Of a stretch of DNA of 32,440 bases, positions 1 through 6,151 are shown piece by piece. Made by a program: the position numbers and the translations under genes. This DNA is from Chloroflexota bacterium. Its GTDB lineage: Bacteria; Chloroflexota; Limnocylindria; Limnocylindrales; CSP1-4. Position 1 is the stretch's first letter. Every line of letters begins with the position of its first letter. The stretch is taken from the NCBI GenBank assembly GCA_003141955.1, contig PLOC01000024.1, positions 1-32,440 of the forward strand, given 5' to 3'. The notes below the pieces were generated by a model. That model did not search any database. It saw only the letters and a program-made list of their open reading frames with translations, and was not told the DNA's origin.

Positions 1-307
1 GCCGCGGCGGCGGGCCGCGGGCGCTTTCTCGCGCTCCTTTGTTGCCCAATATCGCCCCCGGCGACGCTAAGTGGCGCGGTCCGCCCCCGATCGCCCGATC
101 GGCCAGCCAGTTAGTCTACTGCGGCTGACTACACCTCAAACGCACCCTGATCGGCGCCATCCCGGCCGCTGGGCCCGCCCAGGCGAGCAGATCGCTCGCG
201 TAGCATCGCCCCCGGCGATATTGGGCAGGAATCGCGTGCGCGTCGGCCTCGCCGGCGATGCCACGCCCCGGCCGCGCACCCTCGCCACACCCCGGCGGGC
301 CGGGCGC
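1..307. other. Non-coding window edge downstream of the response regulator
   Basis: No convincing gene is visible here. The ORFs that cross it read through the response regulator in other frames and have low-complexity Arg/Pro-rich translations. The stretch lies 3' of the minus-strand regulator gene and contains the paired palindromic element listed separately at 43-227. No T-rich terminator tail was recognised. Confidence 0.5.
43..227. repeat. Two inverted copies of a 25-bp palindromic element (REP/MITE-like)
   Basis: Positions 43-67 and the reverse complement of 203-227 agree at all but about four positions: TGCCCAATATCGCC, three variable bases, GGCGA, a pyrimidine, GC. The outer 14 nt (43-56 and 214-227) are perfectly complementary. 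Each copy is itself palindromic (ATCGCC, CCC, GGCGAT at 205-219). The pair frames about 135 bp of unassigned sequence. It could be a REP-type doublet, the ends of a 185-bp miniature element, or a pair of regulator sites. No other copy was seen in the window. Confidence 0.55.
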
Positions 308-919
308 CTACGGCACCTCGAGCCAGCCCTCGCGCAGAGCCCGCGTCGCCAGCTCCGTCCGCGACTGCAACCCGAGCCGATCGAAGAGCCGGCGGAGATG
401 AGCCTCGACCGTCTTCGAGGCGATGCCGAGCTCCGCGCCGATCTCGTCGTTGCTGCGGCCGTCGACAATCAGCCGGACGACATCGAGCTCACGACGAGTC
501 AGCGGGGCCGGAGCCGACAGGTCGGGCTTGCAGCCGAAGGCGAGTCCGCCCGAGGCCGCCCTTCGAATCGCATCCACCAGCTCGGCGATCGGCGCCGTTT
601 TGACCACGAAGCCCGAGGCGCCAAGCCGCAGCGCCGCGGTCGCATACTGCGGGTAGTCGTAGGCGGTCAGGACGACGATTGCCGGCTTCGGCGCGCCGCC
701 CCGCAGGACGGAGAGCCCGCTGTCGGCACCAAGCCGAATGTCCAGCAGCAGCACATCGACGGCAGAAGGATCCAGCAGAGGCGCGGCCTCGTCGAGCGAG
801 GCGGCCGTCCCGACCATTCGAAGTCCGGGCTGCCCGTCCAGCAGGGCTGCGGTTCCCTCTCGAACGACGGGGTGATCATCCACGATCGCTACCCGAATCG
901 GGACCGGGCTGTCCGTCAT
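308..919 (-). CDS. LuxR/NarL-family response regulator
   Basis: A 203-residue DNA-binding response regulator. The receiver domain (about residues 8-120) has the acidic pair D14-D15, the phospho-acceptor D60 in LLLDIRLG, T85 and K107. The C-terminal LuxR-type helix-turn-helix (about 137-198) shows LTRRELDVVRLIVDGRSNDE and the recognition helix region SKTVEAHLRRLFDRLG. The ATG at 919 overlaps the stop of the upstream sensor kinase gene in ATGA (916-919), so the two are translationally coupled and form a classic HisKA_3 kinase/NarL regulator pair. The signal and target genes cannot be read from the sequence. No autoregulatory site was recognised. Confidence 0.95.
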   Translation of the reverse strand: MTDSPVPIRVAIVDDHPVVREGTAALLDGQPGLRMVGTAASLDEAAPLLDPSAVDVLLLDIRLGADSGLSVLRGGAPKPAIVVLTAYDYPQYATAALRLGASGFVVKTAPIAELVDAIRRAASGGLAFGCKPDLSAPAPLTRRELDVVRLIVDGRSNDEIGAELGIASKTVEAHLRRLFDRLGLQSRTELATRALREGWLEVP

Positions 920-2742
920 CGAGCCTCCATGGCCCGCGCCTCTGCGGGCACGGCGGACGCTCCTGCCGCCGCCCCGGCACGGGGATCGTCCCAGACCAGC
1001 TTGACCCGCGTTCCCCCGCCGGGCCTCGGCCCCACCGTGAGTACGCCGCCGATGGCTTCGGCCCGCTGGGCCATGCCCACCAGCCCGAGGCGCCCGGTGT
1101 GTTCGGCCAGTTCGGCGGCGCCGGGGGCGAGACCCGGGCCGGCGTCATCGACCTCCAGCCCCACGCCAACCGCCTTCTGGCGGTAGCGCACAACGATGGG
1201 CGGCGCTCCGTGCTTGACGGCGTTGGTCAGCGCCTCCTGGGCGACGCGGTAGACGGCCAGCTCGACATCGTTGGGAAGACGGCATTCGTCGCCTTCGCGC
1301 TCCAGGCGGACCGGGCCGCCGAGACGGTCGAGGCGGTCGACGAGCCACTCCAGAGACGGGCCCACGCCCAGATCGTCCAGTATCGGCAGCCGCAGGTCGC
1401 CGCATATGGCGCGCAGGCGGGCGGCTATGCCCCGAGCCGCGTCGGCATTCTCGTGGTCGCCGGCGACGTCGAGCCGGCGGACCAGCATCGTCAGCTCCTG
1501 CAGCGCGTCGTCATGGATGTTGGCCGCGATGCGGGCTCGCTCCGCCTCGGCGGCGGCAGCCTCGAGGTCCCGCTGGCGGGTGGTCCGCGTGGCCAGCCGG
1601 GCCAGCGGCCGCAGTGTGAACCGCCTCGCGACCCAGACCGCCGCCAGCCACACCAGGATCGGCCAGACGGTGTAGGAATATGGGACGGAAGTGAACGTGA
1701 GGGTGATGCAGGCGATCCCGGGAGTCATCGCGGCCAGCGCCACGTCCGTGGATTCGATCAGGGCCCAGGGCGTGGCCCCCGTCTCGACATCCGCGCCGGA
1801 GGCACGACGGCCGAACGGCCGGGCAGCGAAAAAGCCCGGAACGAACGCCACTCCGGCGGCCAGGATGGCGCCCCACGTGTGCAGGCTCGTCCCGCTGGGG
1901 ATGAGGAGGCTTGCCGCGGCCGACCCAATGGCGAGCACAAACGCGGCCGAGCCCACCAGCCGACGCGTTCGCCGGCCCTCGACTCGGCCCAGGAAATCGA
2001 TCGCGAGCGGAAGCATCGCCAGCGGCACGAGCACGGAGCCGACCACTGTCTCGAGGGCCGATTGGTAGCGAACGATCGGCACAACGAGCAGAGGCACGGC
2101 TGTGGCGACGGGCAGGGTCACCGTGCAGCGCCGGAGCGCCGTGCCAGCCCGACCGCTGCCGACCCACCACCAGCCCACGATCAGGATCGCCAGCCCGAAG
2201 ACGAGCGGGCCCGGCTCCCACGGCACGCTCGTCTCCAGGGAATATGAGTCTTCGGCCGAGCCGGGGAGCGCTCCAGGGTAGACCGCGTAGGCCCTTGGGA
2301 CGCCTTGCGCGTCCATCCACGTCAGCTCCCACTGGACCTGCTCCCGGACATCGACCATGGCCCATTCGTATTGGGCGACCGCATACGCCGCGATCCCGTC
2401 GGGAGAGACGGTGTGCACCACGTCCCAGGGTCCGCTCGATCGCGCCAGGTCGCGCTTGGTCTGATCCGAGGCCCAGAGGACGTAGTGAGGGTCATCGTTC
2501 CAGGTCCCGGGCGGGTTGGAGCCGTCCAGCTCCACGACGACGTCTCCGGGCCGGATCCCGGATTGCTGAGCTGCCGAGCCGTAGTCGACTGACGCGACCA
2601 CGACCTGGCCGTTCTCGTAGGCTAGGTGAAGCCCCTGGTCCGGAGCCGGCGACGCCTCCGCAACAACTGCGGCCATCACAGTGGCGGCGACCACGGCGAT
2701 CGGGACAAGGGCTCGAGCGAAGGTGCGTTGGAGAGACTTCAT
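916..2742 (-). CDS. Sensor histidine kinase (HisKA_3 type) with an N-terminal PDZ domain
   Basis: A 608-residue membrane sensor kinase. Residues 1-30 form a hydrophobic signal or anchor segment. Residues about 35-75 look like a PDZ domain (GSAAQQSGIRPGDVVVELDG), placed outside the membrane. Several hydrophobic helices follow (about 178-370), then a short coiled segment. The HisKA_3 dimerisation helix has the phospho-acceptor H410 in RIAANIHDDALQEL. The HATPase domain has QEALTNAVKHG (N507) and DDAGPGL, and ends near 586. The ATG at 2742 is preferred over an upstream ATG at 2943: it begins the signal-like segment and has TACCTT 7 nt before it (leaderless pattern), with no Shine-Dalgarno. It is co-transcribed with the regulator gene. 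An extracytoplasmic PDZ on this kinase class suggests sensing of a peptide or protein C-terminus; that is inference. Confidence 0.92.
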   Translation of the reverse strand: MKSLQRTFARALVPIAVVAATVMAAVVAEASPAPDQGLHLAYENGQVVVASVDYGSAAQQSGIRPGDVVVELDGSNPPGTWNDDPHYVLWASDQTKRDLARSSGPWDVVHTVSPDGIAAYAVAQYEWAMVDVREQVQWELTWMDAQGVPRAYAVYPGALPGSAEDSYSLETSVPWEPGPLVFGLAILIVGWWWVGSGRAGTALRRCTVTLPVATAVPLLVVPIVRYQSALETVVGSVLVPLAMLPLAIDFLGRVEGRRTRRLVGSAAFVLAIGSAAASLLIPSGTSLHTWGAILAAGVAFVPGFFAARPFGRRASGADVETGATPWALIESTDVALAAMTPGIACITLTFTSVPYSYTVWPILVWLAAVWVARRFTLRPLARLATRTTRQRDLEAAAAEAERARIAANIHDDALQELTMLVRRLDVAGDHENADAARGIAARLRAICGDLRLPILDDLGVGPSLEWLVDRLDRLGGPVRLEREGDECRLPNDVELAVYRVAQEALTNAVKHGAPPIVVRYRQKAVGVGLEVDDAGPGLAPGAAELAEHTGRLGLVGMAQRAEAIGGVLTVGPRPGGGTRVKLVWDDPRAGAAAGASAVPAEARAMEAR

Positions 2743-2749
2743 TGCGCCG

Positions 2750-2755
2750 AAGGTA
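2750..2755 (-). promoter_or_regulatory. Candidate -10 box (TACCTT) for the kinase-regulator operon, leaderless
   Basis: TACCTT preceded by GC lies 7 nt before the ATG at 2742 on the minus strand. There is no Shine-Dalgarno. It is one of six genes in the window with this geometry. No -35 element was recognised. Confidence 0.5.
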
Positions 2756-3131
2756 GCACCCGGGGGCCGGCTCGGAATGGAGTGGAATCCCTGAACGGCG
2801 CCCTCGGGCCATCCCCGGTTGGCGCGGCAAGGGCCGCCTCCGCTGTTCGCCGGTTTCTGCGAAATTCCCAACCTGCGAGCGCTATTCAGGAGGTAGGCGA
2901 GCAGCCCGTCTCGGTCCGGGCCTCGGGCCGCTCGGCCGAGCACGGTCCACGCTCAGAACGGGCTCGCTCCGGGTGGCCACCCGCGCGCGAGGCGCCGAAC
3001 TCGACGGCCTCGGCGCCGATTCCAGCGTAGTGCCCGTTCGGTGCACAACTTGCAGGAACCCGCGGGCCGCGGAGGCGGGCAAGGGGCCGGGCCGCGGCGT
3101 GGCAAGCCCGTTATCCGCAATGGATGCCCTG
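2756..3131. other. Intergenic stretch between the divergent kinase and dap operons
   Basis: No gene can be supported in this part of the gap. The long minus-strand frame crossing it (to 4990) is a shadow of dapB/dapA. The only recognisable elements of the gap are at its right end, 3132-3202. Confidence 0.45.
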
Positions 3132-3202
3132 GTGCATAACGACGCTATACGATGTGCATGATGCACGCAACACTTGCGCATGATGCCCCAGTGGTGCATA
3201 GT
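3132..3202 (+). promoter_or_regulatory. Promoter/operator region of the dap operon with phased GTGCAT sites
   Basis: GTGCAT occurs at 3132-3137, at 3154-3159 and at 3194-3199; GCGCAT occurs at 3176-3181. The first three starts are spaced exactly 22 bp, about two helical turns. The second belongs to a perfect palindrome GTGCAT-G-ATGCAC (3154-3166), and its core GCATGATGC recurs at 3178-3186. A weak promoter fits inside: -35 TTGCGC (3174-3179), 17-nt spacer, -10 CATAGT (3197-3202). The third and fourth GTGCAT-like sites overlap the -35 and -10, so a bound protein would block transcription. The regulator is unknown. Confidence 0.5.
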
Positions 3203-3211
3203 CCGCCGGCA

Positions 3212-3280
3212 ATGTTCGTTCAGATGCTCGCCAAGCCCAAGTCCAAGCGTTGGCGGCCCAGCCGGGAGGCGAGGCCCTGA
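3212..3280 (+). CDS. Candidate lysine-codon leader peptide of the dap operon
   Basis: A 22-codon ORF opens with ATG at 3212, 9 nt after the candidate -10 box, and closes with TGA at 3278-3280. Codons 8, 10 and 12 are all AAG (Lys; 3233-3247), inside the stretch A-K-P-K-S-K-R-W-R. No Shine-Dalgarno is visible, consistent with a nearly leaderless start. A terminator-like hairpin lies 50 nt downstream and dapB begins at 3401. Three Lys codons in five, in front of a lysine-biosynthesis operon, is the layout of ribosome-mediated attenuation. The Lys codons sit in a hexamer repeat (NCCAAG three times, 3230-3247), so chance repetition is the main competing explanation. Function is inferred. Confidence 0.5.
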   Translation: MFVQMLAKPKSKRWRPSREARP

Positions 3281-3329
3281 GGCTCGGCGAAGTTCGAGAA
3301 GAACCGCGGGGCCAGGGCAAGGCTCCGAG

Positions 3330-3368
3330 GGCCGCGACACCGAGGGTGGGTGTTGCGGCCTTCTTGTT
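3330..3368 (+). terminator. Intrinsic terminator/attenuator in the dap leader
   Basis: The arms GGCCGCGACACC (3330-3341) and GGTGTTGCGGCC (3349-3360) pair over 12 bp with one G-U and a 7-nt loop. TTCTTGTT (3361-3368) follows directly. It lies 32 nt before the dapB ATG and ahead of the whole operon, so it can only act as a conditional terminator. A rival pairing is possible: GGCC 3273-3276 with GGCC 3330-3333, together with CTCGG 3283-3287 with CCGAG 3325-3329. It would disrupt the 5' arm. Confidence 0.65.
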
Positions 3369-3400
3369 CGTCCGAGGGGATCGCTACGGAGGTCACGGGA

Positions 3401-4225
3401 ATGCAGAGCGTCGTCGCCGGGGATGGCGGAATGGGTCGAGCGGTCGCGGCTGCGCTGGCCGCCGGCGGCATGCCGCCGGCGGCGATCCTGGGCATGCCCG
3501 CCGACCCGACGGCCGGCCACGAGCCAGCGCGATTCGCCGGCGCTCAGGTGCTGTTCGAATTCAGCCAGGGCGACGCCGTACTCCCCAACGTCCGCGCAGC
3601 GCTGGCCGGCGGAGTCCGAAACTTCGTCATCGGCACGACCGGCTGGGCGGATGACCGCGGCGAAGTCGCCGACCTGCTTGCCGACCGCGACGCCGCGGCC
3701 GTGGCTTCGGCCAACTTCAGCCTGGGCGTCATGCTCTTCGCCCGCCTCGTCGAGGAGGCCGCCCGGCTCTTCGGCCCGTTCGCCGAATACGACCCCTACA
3801 TCGTCGAGTGGCACCGCCGCACCAAGGCCGATCGCCCGTCCGGAACCGCCATCGAGCTGGCGCGGCGGCTCATCGCCGCGCACCCTCGCAAGACGCGCGT
3901 CGCCCAGCCGACGGCTCACGGCGCCCCCGCACCGGAGGAGCTGGACGTGGCCGTCATTCGAGCTGGCGCAGCTCCGGGGATGCACCTGGTCGGCTTCGAT
4001 GCTCCGGGCGAGAGCCTGGAAATGCGGCTCACGGCGCGGGATCGATCGGCCTACGCGTCCGGCGCCGTCACCGCCGCCGAGTGGCTGCTGGTCGAGCCGC
4101 GCTCGCCCGGCTTCCACCCATTCGATGAAGTCGTCGACTCGATGATCGCCGTCACGAGGGCCAAAACGGGCGCGGCGGCCGGCGCCGAACCCTCCTCGGC
4201 CGCGGCGGCCGCCCCTGTCAGATAG
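3401..4225 (+). CDS. dapB: 4-hydroxy-tetrahydrodipicolinate reductase
   Basis: A 274-residue DapB, which reduces the DapA product to tetrahydrodipicolinate with NAD(P)H in lysine/DAP synthesis. The N-terminal nucleotide-binding loop is AGDGGMG (7-12). VIGTTGW lies at 77-82 and ANFSLGV at 104-110. The active-site signature is WHRRTKADRPSGTA (137-150): the catalytic His (H138) and Lys (K142) are kept, but the usual second His of the HH pair is Arg. The ATG at 3401 is chosen because GGAGG (3388-3392) lies 8 nt upstream; an in-frame upstream start at 3350 would fall inside the terminator hairpin. The Ala-rich C-terminal tail (about 255-274) is beyond the usual end. It is the first gene of dapB-dapA-dapD-lysA and the one directly behind the attenuator. 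Confidence 0.93.
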   Translation: MQSVVAGDGGMGRAVAAALAAGGMPPAAILGMPADPTAGHEPARFAGAQVLFEFSQGDAVLPNVRAALAGGVRNFVIGTTGWADDRGEVADLLADRDAAAVASANFSLGVMLFARLVEEAARLFGPFAEYDPYIVEWHRRTKADRPSGTAIELARRLIAAHPRKTRVAQPTAHGAPAPEELDVAVIRAGAAPGMHLVGFDAPGESLEMRLTARDRSAYASGAVTAAEWLLVEPRSPGFHPFDEVVDSMIAVTRAKTGAAAGAEPSSAAAAAPVR

Positions 4226-4261
4226 CCGCCGACCCACGCCGCCACCAAGGAGCAACCCCCG

Positions 4262-5299
4262 ATGCCACTCACACGCCAGATCCGAGGAGCCTTCACCGCC
4301 CTCGTGACGCCCTTCACGCCCGACGGCGCAATCGACAAGCCGGCATTCGGGGCGCTGGTCCGCCGCCAGCTCGACGCCTGCATCGACGGCCTCGTCCTGG
4401 CCGCCAGCACCGGCGAGAGCCCGACGCTCAGCCCCGAGGAGCGCGAGTGGCTGGTCGGGACGGCCGTCGAGATCGCGTCGGAGCGACCGTCGCGCTGCCG
4501 AGTCAGGATCGTCGCCAACACCGGCAGCAACGACACCGCGGCCACGATCCGCGCCACTCGGCGCGCGGCTGAGCTCGGCGCAGACGCGGCCATGTGCGTC
4601 GCCCCGTACTACAACAAGCCGGATCAGCGGATGATCGAGGCCCACTTCCGGGCCATCGCCGACGACGGGGCGCTGCCGATCGTCGTCTACAACGTCCCGA
4701 GCCGGACCGGCGTCAACGTCGAGCCGGCGACGCTGATGCGCCTGGCCGAGCATCCACGTATCGTGGCCGTCAAGGAAGCCTCGGCGAACATGGATCAGAT
4801 CGCCACGATCCTGCGCGATCGCCCGGCTGGCTTCTCGGTCATGGCCGGCGACGACGTCTGGACCCTGCCGATGCTGGCGATGGGCGGGGACGGCGTGATC
4901 TGCACCTGCTCCAACGAGATCCCCGGCGAGATAGCGGCGATGTGCGCCGCGGAGTTCGCGGGCGATTGGGACACCGCTCGGCGGATCCACGAGCGCTGGC
5001 TGCCGCTCATGAAGGCCAACTTCATCGGTGGGCCGAACCCGGTGCCGGTGAAGGCCGCCCTATCGCTGATGGGCCTGACGACCGACATGGTGCGTCTGCC
5101 CCTGCTGCCGCTCGAGGAGACGCATCGCGCCCGATTGCGCCTGGTCCTCGAGACGACCGGCGCCCTGGAGTTCGACGGGACGGCTGTTGTCGGATCCACC
5201 AGCGGTGCCGACGCCAACGGTGCGTCTAGGTCGACCGGACCAAAGCGCTCCACGGCGCGGTTGGCCATCGTCCAGGCGACCGCGACGGCCCACACGTGA
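4262..5299 (+). CDS. dapA: 4-hydroxy-tetrahydrodipicolinate synthase
   Basis: A 345-residue DapA that condenses pyruvate with aspartate semialdehyde, the committed step to lysine and DAP. It is a TIM barrel with STGESPTL (49-56), the catalytic Tyr143 in YNVPSRTG and the Schiff-base Lys171 in VAVKEAS. AAGGAG (4247-4252) lies 9 nt before the ATG. It follows dapB by 36 nt. The protein is about 45 residues longer than usual: from about residue 303 a Ser/Thr/Ala-rich tail follows the normal end, with no recognised domain. The first substrate-loop residue of the common GTTGE motif is altered to A-S-T-G-E, a conservative change. Confidence 0.95.
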   Translation: MPLTRQIRGAFTALVTPFTPDGAIDKPAFGALVRRQLDACIDGLVLAASTGESPTLSPEEREWLVGTAVEIASERPSRCRVRIVANTGSNDTAATIRATRRAAELGADAAMCVAPYYNKPDQRMIEAHFRAIADDGALPIVVYNVPSRTGVNVEPATLMRLAEHPRIVAVKEASANMDQIATILRDRPAGFSVMAGDDVWTLPMLAMGGDGVICTCSNEIPGEIAAMCAAEFAGDWDTARRIHERWLPLMKANFIGGPNPVPVKAALSLMGLTTDMVRLPLLPLEETHRARLRLVLETTGALEFDGTAVVGSTSGADANGASRSTGPKRSTARLAIVQATATAHT

Positions 5300-5341
5300 C
5301 TTCGACCGAATCGGCCGGTCGATCCGCGCGATGATGGCGCC

Positions 5342-6151
5342 GTGAACGACCGAACGCTATCCGAGATCCTGTCCGACCTCAACTCCGGCCGAATCCGAGC
5401 GGCCTACCCGGACCCGAACGCGCCCGGCGGGTGGCGCGTCGATTCGGCGGTGCAGTCGGCTATCCTGGGACTCTTCGCCGACCGCGAGACCCGGACGTGG
5501 GAGCTGGGCGGCGCGTTCCAGTTCCGCGACCGCGTCGGGCTGCCGGTGAAGGATCTACTCGACTCCGCGGAGGCGCGCGAGGCGGCGGCGGCCGGCAAGC
5601 CGTGGCGCGTCGTCCCCGGCGGCACCACCGTCCGCGGCGGCGTCTACCTCGGGCCCGGCGTGACGATCATGCCGCCCTCCTACATCAACATCGGGGCCTG
5701 GGTCGGCGAGGGCACGATGGTCGACTCCCACGTTCTGGTCGGCTCGTGCGCCCAGATCGGGGCGCGCGTCCACCTTTCGGCCGCGGTCCAGATCGGCGGC
5801 GTGCTGGAGCCGGCCGGCCGCCGCCCGGTCATCGTCGAGGACGAGGTCTTCGTCGGCGCCCAGTCGGCGCTGCTCGAGGGCGTGCTCGTCAAGCACGGCG
5901 CCGTGATCGCGGCGGGGGTTATCCTGACCGGCACGAGTCGCCTGTACGACCTCGTGCGGAGCGGCGTCCTCGTCGGGACGCTGGAGGAGCCGTTGGTCGT
6001 CCCCGCCGGCGCCGTCGTAGCGCCGGGCGTGCGGCAGGCCCGGGGCGAGTTCGCGGAGAGCAACGGTATCGGCCTCTCCGCCGCGGTCGTGATCAAATAC
6101 CGGGACGAACGCACAGACGCTCGCGTCGCGCTGCAGGAGGCTTTGCGGTGA
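5342..6151 (+). CDS. dapD: 2,3,4,5-tetrahydropyridine-2,6-dicarboxylate N-succinyltransferase
   Basis: A 269-residue DapD that transfers succinyl from succinyl-CoA to tetrahydrodipicolinate. Its presence indicates the succinylase branch of the DAP pathway. The left-handed beta-helix hexapeptide region spans about 98-230, with the family signature INIGAWVGEGTMVDSHVLVG (115-134) followed by SCAQIG. The residues corresponding to the catalytic Asp and Glu are D128 and E179. The start is GTG at 5342, 42 nt after dapA. It has neither a recognisable Shine-Dalgarno nor a -10 box, so it probably depends on coupling or weak initiation. Its last bases overlap the lysA start in GTGA (6148-6151). The later genes dapC, dapE and dapF are not in the window. 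Confidence 0.94.
   Translation: MNDRTLSEILSDLNSGRIRAAYPDPNAPGGWRVDSAVQSAILGLFADRETRTWELGGAFQFRDRVGLPVKDLLDSAEAREAAAAGKPWRVVPGGTTVRGGVYLGPGVTIMPPSYINIGAWVGEGTMVDSHVLVGSCAQIGARVHLSAAVQIGGVLEPAGRRPVIVEDEVFVGAQSALLEGVLVKHGAVIAAGVILTGTSRLYDLVRSGVLVGTLEEPLVVPAGAVVAPGVRQARGEFAESNGIGLSAAVVIKYRDERTDARVALQEALR

Noticed and set aside
3270-3368. T-box or L-box riboswitch in the dap leader
   Set aside because: No AGGGTGGNACCGCG-type T-box sequence or L-box core was found in order; only fragments (AACCGCGG at 3304, AGGGTGGG in the hairpin loop). The leader is also short for a T-box. A covariance search would settle it.
2882-4990. 702-codon minus-strand frame opposite dapB/dapA
   Set aside because: It is antisense to two clear enzymes, has a low-complexity Arg/Gly/Asp-rich translation and no family motif; it arises from high GC.
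5431-6147. N-terminal extension of the lysA frame back to 5431
   Set aside because: That part overlaps dapD out of frame and translates to Arg/Pro-rich filler. The GTG at 6148 has an SD and a 4-nt overlap with dapD.
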